Source: Arthrobotrys musiformis (taxonomy: Eukaryota > Ascomycota > Orbiliomycetes > Orbiliales > Orbiliaceae). From it: 64,000 bases of DNA. Position numbers and translations under genes: made by a program. Numbering within the stretch: the stretch's first letter is position 1; every line of letters begins with the position of its first letter. The stretch is taken from NCBI GenBank assembly GCA_036971715.1, contig JAVHJL010000011.1, positions 1,488,001 through 1,552,000 on the forward strand, written 5' to 3'. Shown piece by piece: positions 56,860 to 64,000 of this stretch. A model generated the notes under the pieces. It was not told the origin of the DNA and searched no databases. It was given only the letters and a program-made list of their open reading frames with translations.

Positions 56860-59696
56860 ATGAAGTCAACACTCCTTTCTCCCTTTCATCTCCCGACTCT
56901 CGCCCTCGCGAGCATTGTTTTCCCCAAGCCCCAAATCGCTTGCAACCCGTCTATCGTCATCCATGGATACACAGAATGTCAGACTGGGCAGATTTGTGGG
57001 CCTGAGGGGATATGTCTCTACCAGTCACATCCAAAGTTCGCTCGAGCATTCAGCCCTGATGGAAAGTGCGGTTCACAAAACGGAGGCCTTCTTTGCGACC
57101 CGAACTCCAAAGTCTACAAAGGCACCTGCTGTTCAAAATACGGCTGGTGTGGCAACTCTGAAGCTGTATGTTTCCTGAAGCCCGATCTGTAGAACGCTTG
57201 TGCTCACTAAGATGACCCATAGCATTGTCAAGGTGGCTGCCAATCTGGCTGCACGAAACCGGTCCCGCCTGCTTCAGGTTCTGAAACTAAAGACGGTCGT
57301 TGTGGGAAGGCTTTCGGCAATACAGGTATATGCTATGGACCTCTCTTCCAACCAATAATAAAACGCTAACGTTAAGATCTTAGTCTGTGGGAAATGGCCA
57401 TACGGAGGGTGTTGCTCGGCTGCTGGTTTCTGCGGTGTCACTAAAGACCATTGTGAGCCTGCATTAGGCTGCCAATCAGGCTGTAAATCTCCATCAGCCC
57501 CACCACCGGGCCGTATCACTAGCGCTAGTGAGCCCAAAATCACGCATCGTCCCGGCGGTGGATCGGGTAACGGTCCAATAACAAATAATGGGCAGTGTGG
57601 AGCGCAGCATAACGTACGTCTGTTCCAACCCAACGATATGGGAGCTAAGGGCGACTAAACGAATGATAGGGTGCTATTTGCGGGGATTGGCCACAGGGTC
57701 TCCCACGTCGCCGTTGCAGTATGTACGGCTTTTGCGGTACAACCGACGACCATTGCGGGGTCGGCTGCCAGAGTGGTGGGTGCATCGGGGCCCCCGTTTC
57801 CCCTGCCCCAGGGCCAGCTCCCGCTCGTAGGGGATTCGGTACATTTTTCAATGTGATCGGGCAAGCTGGTGTTCCAGCCATGCACGCTGCTTTAATGCCC
57901 AATGGTAAAGTAGTGTTTTTGGACAAAGTTGAGAACTATTCTCAGTTAAGATTGAGGAATGGGCAATACGCCTATTCATCAGAGTTCGACCCAAATACTG
58001 TAGGTTTTTATGTGATATCGCAAAAATACCAAGGTACACCAATCTAACTAATAACACGTCCCAGGGCCGAGTCGTTCCTCTTGCATATAAAACAAATGCA
58101 TTTTGCTCTGGTGGAACATTTCTTGCCGACGGGAGGCTATTAAATATCGGCGGAAATGGGCCGCTTGATTTCATCGACCCGACAGTAGCCGACGGATTTG
58201 ACGCCTTGAGATACCTTCAAAGAGGCTTTGGCACCGCATCCTTCGATGGGCAGGATTGGGTTGAACCGGGAAACAAGGTTAGTGCATAAACTCATGCCCT
58301 ATACTACAGCTTAACTTAACCAACTACTCTTGAATAGCTTGCGTCAAAGAGATGGTACGCGTCTGCACAAACTCTCCCTGACGGCCGAATTTTTGTGGCA
58401 TCTGGCAGTCTGAATGGCCTCGATCCAACCGTCGCTGCGAATAATAACCCGACCTACGAGATTCTCTCCCCAGGGGGCGTCACCAATGGGCAAAAAATCC
58501 GCATGGAAATACTGATGAAAGCCCAACCGTATTATATGTACCCGTTTATCCATACTCTACGGGATGGTAATCTTTTCATCTTCATCTCGAAGTTCGCCCA
58601 AATATTTAACATCAACGGGAACACCGTTGTCCGCCAGCTTCCAGATCTTCCTGGTGAATATCGAACATATCCAAATACGGGAACCAGTGTTTTGCTTCCA
58701 CTCTCGAGTTCCGATGAGTATAAATCGCATGTTTTGGTGTGTGGAGGCGGTGCTTACCAGGACATTACGTCCCCTACGGACGCCTCGTGTGGCCGAATTG
58801 TCGCTGATGATCCTGGGGCACAATGGGCTCTTGAGAGCATGCCACAAGGCCGTGTAATGGTAGATGGCCTTTTGCTCGTAGATGGCAAGGTTTTACTGAT
58901 TAATGGAGGTAAGCCCACCAATCGGCTTAGTCTTGGGTTGCAGACGCGGTCCACACCTGCTCGGCAGCCCCAAGGGAAAGCTGTCTAACATCATTTACAA
59001 CGATTTCTAGCCAATAGAGGGGCCCAAGGTTTCGATTTGGCGGATAGTCCAACCTTGACCCCTCTCATCTATGACCCAAATGCCCCTCAGGGACAGCGTT
59101 TCACAGAATACCCCGGAAGCCCCATTCCGAGGCTCTACCATTCGGTTGCGTTGATGCTCCTTGACGGAACGGTTCTTATCGCAGGGTCGAATCCTGTCGA
59201 ACAGCCAATTCTTAGTCCAAACAACCAACATCCTTTCGTCACTGATTTTAGGGTCGAGCGCTGGGTTCCGCCCTATCTCTTGGGCGAGAATGTCAATAAG
59301 CGTCCTAGGAATGTTCGTCTTGCGACCAAGACGTTAGCTGCCGGTGGGACATATACCCTGGAATTTGATGCAGTTGGCGGTTCTAGGAGTGTGAAGGTTG
59401 TTCTTTATCATGGAGGGTTTGTTACCCACTCTCTTCATATGGGGCATCGCATGGTTTTCTTGGATAACTCCGGATTCCGGAGTGGGTCAGTCCGCCAAAA
59501 CGTTCGCTTCACCATCCCTTCAAGAAACACGGCGCAGCCTGGGCCCTGGGTCATCCATGTTCTGGTAAGTCGTTATTCGATACAGCTATTGGGCATGGGA
59601 GAAACGCTAACGGTTACTCTTTTTTCCTTTTTTCCTTTTTCAAAACAAAAGTTGGACGGCATTCCATCAGTGGGGCAGTTCGTCAGAGTCGAGTGA
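56860..59696 (+). CDS. secreted glyoxal oxidase (AA5) with three CBM18 chitin-binding modules
   Basis: Exons 56860-57165, 57223-57325, 57384-57613, 57670-57999, 58065-58277, 58338-58908, 59011-59564 and 59652-59696 give 783 residues. A hydrophobic N-terminus (LPTLALASIVFPK) should be the signal peptide. CBM18 modules lie at about 68-118 (CCSKYGWCG), 127-170 (CCSAAGFCG) and 206-250. The third reads RRRCSMYGFCG, with only one of the usual paired Cys. The copper-radical domain keeps its ligands: the Cys of AFCSGGTFL (Tyr-Cys crosslink partner), Tyr in RWYASAQTLPDG, Tyr-His in RLYHSVALMLLDG and His in THSLHMGHRM. It should oxidise aldehydes or similar small molecules to acids with release of H2O2, while held on chitin. 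Confidence 0.92.
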
Positions 59697-61253
59697 TTTT
59701 CCAGTCACTCTCTTATTGGATCAACATTGATGGGCACTAATATAATTATTCTGCGAGGCTTGGGAATTGCATGATTACGGTCCTTTTCTTTCCTTCTTTC
59801 CTTCTTTCTTTAACCACCTACTAAGTACTTATTTAGTAAGGAACGAATGCTACTAGAGATATTGAGCCTCTCCTGTTTAGTTTTATCTCGCGCCCTTTAC
59901 CTACAATAGGTAGCTACTTTTGTCAAATCGTCCGAACATTCATGCGCCCAGCCATACCAGGAACGTCGACGTGTTGGCACTGTTGTAGGCTGAATCCAAT
60001 TCAAGGATCTTCTTATTCGGGCAACAGGCCAGCTATGCCGGCATCCGAGGTGTGGGCCTCGCCAAGTAGAGTTGCTGGTCGGCATGGTCTTGGATGCCCG
60101 ATTGCAGGGCGGGTGGCCTGGGACGCCAGCGGTTGGAATGGGTGTGAGGAAGGAACGCTTACGTACCTATGCAACATGTCGAGCTGGAATTTAGGGACCA
60201 GACGAAATTCGAAGTTCCCGACGACCACTGCCTCTGAAGTAAATCTAGTGGTTTTGAGATGGGCTTCCTCGATGCAAGGCGCACATGGAGTCGACGTGGT
60301 ACTGTCCTATGTAGTGAGAGTGCCAGCATCCACCCTGGGCCGGAGATATTAATTAACAACTGACATATGCAAAACTCATGAGACACAAATTAAAAGAAGC
60401 TAACCCCGCGACCTCGGAACCTTTCCGGTTCACTCCCACCACCCTGCACGCCAAAATGAATCATCACGGGGACAGGAAAGGTACAGAGAGGCGAAACCTA
60501 TGGGGTGAGAATCGCCTCAATGGACAGCTGAGATCTAGAAATACTGAGGGCGAATAATCTTGGTGGCCGGTTTGGGGCCATGGCCATCGACGAATTAAAG
60601 TGTTGACGTCATGTATGTATGCACGAATGCATGCATCGATTTTCTAGCGCGTTTTGAATTGGTTGTGCGAAAGCAGCTGAACGAACGATCCAGAAAACCA
60701 GAGGAAAGAGGCGTTAACTCGAGACGCCCCCGGAGTTTGCTTTGGTTCTAGAGTTTTAGCTAGTTCCTCTCTCTCTCTCTGGGTTCCTCTCTCTCTCTTT
60801 CACTCTCCCTCTTTCAGGCCAGCGCTAAGGTTAATTTAGTATGCGGACGCTTTCCAGCAGTTGAAACCCTTCATTCTTCTCCATCCTCCCAAGTGCAAGC
60901 GCAAGTCTTTGATCTTTGCCGACCCAAATCTCTGCAAGAAGCACCTCGAGCCCGTCCACCCGATTGTTTCTCGGTGGCATCATATTGCGCATTGTATTTT
61001 AAAGCTTTATTCATCGCATTGCGGTCCTCAGTCAAAGGTTAACCGCCATCAACCTGAAAATCACTTAGCTACACTCGCCACGGCCTTTTTTTTTTTTTTT
61101 TTTTTTGCACAATTCTAACGCGATAACATATCGCACAGGTACCAGTGGTGCTTCTATACTAACCTTTTAACCTATTAACTAGAAGCTGCCCCACGATCCG
61201 TGGATTCAAAGCAGCTATAGGGGCTTGAAGAACTCCAAGAAAAAGAGGGAAAC
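59697..61253. other. intergenic with CT microsatellite and T21 tract
   Basis: 1.56 kb without a recognisable gene. It has TTCCTTCTTTC repeats near 59785-59810, an ATGCATGCA alternating stretch near 60613-60637, (CT)n runs at about 60766-60815 and a T run at 61086-61106. The right end is the PNS1 promoter and leader. Confidence 0.55.
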
Positions 61254-63328
61254 ATGGCCGGCTACCAGCAAGGCTATTATCCTCCCCAGCAGCAATATGG
61301 GGAGTCGCAAGGATACTACCAGCTGCAGGAGCAGCACCCACAACAGCCACCACCACAGAACTATCCTCCTCCCCAGCAATACGGTGGACAATATGGTGGC
61401 CCTCTTCCTCCAAAGCAAGGCGAAACCTTTGAACAACAGTTCGCCATCGAGAAGCCGAAATTCAATGATATCTGGGCTGCCGCACTATTTATTTTGACTT
61501 TCCTCGGCTTTGTCGCAGTATCGGTTCTCGCCTTGCTCGGGTATAGCAAGAGTAGCAGGACTAGTGGGTCTGGAATATCCGATTCAAATGCTCGTTTTGG
61601 GGTACGTATCTACCTGCCAGCTAACTACCTGTTCGATTCCTGCGAAGAAACATATGTCAATTGGATCTAATGGTGTTATCGTTTAGTTGACAACAAATAC
61701 TATCATCCTCTTCGCCTTGGTTCTCGCCGTTGCATTCGTCGTATCTCAGATATATCTGCTTATGTGCAGGAAATTGACAAAGCAGATTATCTGGCTGAGT
61801 GCAATTCTGAAGTAAGACCACGAATGCCTCTATCTACAGCTGTATCTCGTTGACAAAGAGTGAAAATTAGCTTCCTTATTGGCCTTGGATCTGCCGCCTA
61901 TTTCTTCTACCGAAAACAATACGTCGCCGCCATTATATTCCTAGTTTTTGCCCTGTTTTATGCATTTTGCTTTTGGTCATGTAAGTGTCGCCCTATTTTA
62001 AAGGTTATATTCAGATAAAAGACCATATGCTGATATAAGCTGCTCTTAGGGCGGAGCCGAATACCTTTCTCGGTTCTTGTAAGTCGATATCTTCAAACCA
62101 TTCCCGCCGGCAATCTCTAACATGATTTTAGATGCTTCAAACGGTCATCGATATAGCGAAGAATTATGGACATGTTTTTATTGTATCGTTCATTGGAGGA
62201 ATCGTCGCTCTTGCATTTTCAGCTTGGTTTTCCGTTACACTTGTCGGCATCTATACTCGCTGGACCCCAAATTCATCAAACACACAATGCCGAAATGGCG
62301 GTTGTTCGGATGGGAAAGTCTACGGGCTTGTCGCTTTTGTAACGTTCGCTGCTTACTGGACGTCTGAGTAGGTGGAGAAATTGCCTAGGTTGTCCGACGA
62401 TAAGATACTAACGTTGCATCTTGTTAGGGTCATCAAAAATGTCATGCATGTTACTGTTTCCGGGGTTTATGGAAGCTGGTACTTCTCCGCAGGTGGCTCC
62501 AGCGCAAATTCTCCGCCGTCTCACCCTACAATGGGCGCTTTCCGACGAGCGATGACATACTCTTTCGGATCAATCTGCCTCGGTTCTCTTATCGTCAGCA
62601 TAATTCAACTTCTCAGACAGGCAGCCTCTCTAGCTAGCTCTGATGCTGCTAGCTCTGGGGATATTTTGCAATATGTTATCTTCTGCATTGCATCTTGCAT
62701 CCTTGCTATCGTTCAATGGGTCGTGGAGTTCTTGAATGAGTACGCTTACAGCTATATTGCTCTCTACGGTTCCGCATACTTCCCTGCTGCCAAATCTACG
62801 TGGCGTATGATCAAAGACCGCGGGATCGACGCCCTCATCCAGGACTGCCTTATCTCTCCTGTCTTAACCATGGGCGCTATGTTTGTCGGGTACTTGTGTG
62901 CATTGCTAGCCTACTTGTATCTTGAGTTCACGAAGGTGAGCGCTCAATTCCCTTCCAGCCGGGCATCAAAAATCGAAGGTTACACGAGCTTCAAAAGAAT
63001 AGTGCTGACTTGTGATTACCCTATAGCCTGAATATAACTCTCGTGGAACTTACACCGCAATTGTCATGGTCTTTTCATTCTTGATCGGATTGCAAATCGC
63101 AAACACTTTCCTCAACCCGCTCAAGTCTGGTAAGTTAACGCCACAAACCGCGCATAGTATATTTTACTGGGGATGGATTCGCTGACATATTATTTTTTGA
63201 AAATAGGCGCTACTACACTCTTCATGGCTATGGCTGTCGATCCGCAGGTCCTTATTCAGCAACATCCAGACCTATACTCACGAATGATCCAGGTCTACCC
63301 AGGCGTGTCCGAAGCAATTCATGTTTAA
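61254..63328 (+). CDS. PNS1: Pns1, choline-transporter-like protein (CTL/SLC44 family)
   Basis: Exons 61254-61601, 61687-61811, 61871-61980, 62050-62078, 62132-62367, 62428-62935, 63027-63129 and 63207-63328 give 526 residues. The N-terminus is a Gln/Pro/Tyr-rich tail (YYPPQQQYG), as in fungal Pns1. About ten membrane helices follow, with family motifs VSGVYGSWYF, RAMTYSFGSICLGSLIVSIIQLLR and NEYAYSYIALYGSAYFPAAKSTW. It sits in the plasma membrane. Its substrate in fungi is not established. The 29-nt exon (62050-62078) encodes WRSRIPFSVL and is needed for the frame. Confidence 0.94.
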
Positions 63329-63829
63329 TCTGTATCAAGTGTAGTATTTCTCATAACAACATTCACGAGACGGATGAGGATGACTTTATAAACTTAACGC
63401 TAAAGAATTCGAATGCGAGTTTGGTTGGGGGTGTGTGTATTGCATATTGAAAGGTTGCGGTTGCGGCCTGTACAAATGAGAGAAAGAGAGGAGCAGCGGC
63501 CAAGCAAGGGTGGCAGCTTTGTTATTAGAAAACGTATCATTATTAATCCTAATAGCTAATACACTTGGTTTTGAGAAAAATTAATTGCCGTCTTATGATT
63601 TGGTGCGGAGTGATCTAGCCTGGGTGCTGTCGTCAACGTTTAACTTCTGCAGTTAGCCTCATGATGATGGAACCAGAGGGGCTCGGTCAAGATGTGCATG
63701 TGTGCCAGCCCTTGTCATTATTATGTACTCATTACTATTGTACCGGTCACGTCCTCTCCTCCGAACCGCTAAGTAGGTTTTGTAAATATGTTCTTAACAT
63801 GCAGAAAAGTAGCAGGAATTTTAGCACTG
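63329..63829. other. convergent spacer
   Basis: 501 bp between the PNS1 stop and the stop of the minus-strand gene at the window edge. A GTGTGTGTAT stretch lies near 63428-63440. No gene is seen. Confidence 0.55.
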
Positions 63830-64000
63830 CTATCCCAAAGCATACCACGGAGACTTCCACCATCTTACGCCTTCGAACGAAGTGTCCCTGACCAACTCGC
63901 CTCTTTCTTCGACCATTTCCAACTCCTCTATTGCGACTGCGATACTCCAGCCGAATTTCTCAGCGGCGTCTTTCGCTAGAACGCTCTTGCCCCAGTTGAT
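63830..64000 (-). CDS. VPS36: C-terminal end of probable Vps36 (ESCRT-II), cut by window edge
   Basis: An open minus-strand frame of 56 residues runs from the right edge to a stop at 63830-63832. It reads WGKSVLAKDAAEKFGWSIAVAIEEL and then ELVRDTSFEGVRWW. This looks like the last winged helix of Vps36/EAP45, whose ending in other species is of the LCRDxSVEGLRFY type. Vps36 is the ubiquitin- and lipid-binding subunit of ESCRT-II in endosomal sorting. Only the tail is visible, so the assignment is tentative; another ESCRT-II winged-helix subunit is possible. Confidence 0.55.
   Translation of the reverse strand: MNWGKSVLAKDAAEKFGWSIAVAIEELEMVEERGELVRDTSFEGVRWWKSPWYALG

Noticed and set aside
1..64000. 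CRISPR array, rRNA, transposon or integrated virus
   Set aside because: No spaced identical repeats, no rRNA-like sequence, no transposase, reverse transcriptase or terminal repeats were seen; the genome is that of a fungus, where CRISPR is not expected.

Overview
The window is nuclear DNA of a filamentous ascomycete (Pezizomycotina). Supporting signs are many short introns with GT..AG ends and CTAAC/CTGAC-like branch points, fungal housekeeping genes (SED5, SCO1, SEC27, GPI2, PNS1), a Zn(II)2Cys6 regulator, and secreted enzymes carrying CBM1, CBM18 and LysM modules. Gene models were built by hand from splice signals and family memory. Every completed model sums to a multiple of three, except the 18.5-19.1 kb gene, whose frame does not close. 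The class cannot be fixed from the sequence. The unusually intron-dense beta-galactosidase gene and the many modular wall-active enzymes would suit an early-diverging, biomass-degrading lineage, but that is weak inference.

Left part (1.5-15.7 kb), accessory in character: a Zn2Cys6 transcription factor (+); a tiny three-exon Ser/Tyr/Asn-rich protein gene (-) that is easy to miss; a 22-exon GH35 beta-galactosidase (+); tail-to-tail with it a GH43 endo-arabinanase with a C-terminal CBM1 (-); then a GH18 chitinase with two LysM domains and a long Thr/Ser/Lys repeat tail (-). Together these would act outside the cell on pectic side chains, galactosides and chitin or chitooligosaccharides.

Middle (15.7-37.5 kb), gene-poor: a small membrane protein gene whose exons do not join in frame (-), an F-box protein (+), a very large Pro/Gln/Ser-rich protein of 2183 residues (-), a small Cys-rich protein (-), a single-exon proline-rich protein (-), and long intergenic stretches with simple repeats.

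Right part (37.5-64 kb), mostly conserved core genes: SED5 (Golgi t-SNARE), SCO1 (copper delivery to cytochrome oxidase), an ABC1/UbiB-type mitochondrial kinase-like protein, GPI2 (GPI anchor synthesis), SEC27 (COPI beta'), a small disordered protein, a kelch-repeat single-pass membrane protein, an RBM5/RBM10-like splicing protein, a glyoxal oxidase (AA5) with three CBM18 modules, PNS1 (choline-transporter-like) and, cut by the right edge, the C-terminus of a probable VPS36. No transposon, rRNA, tRNA or CRISPR array was found.
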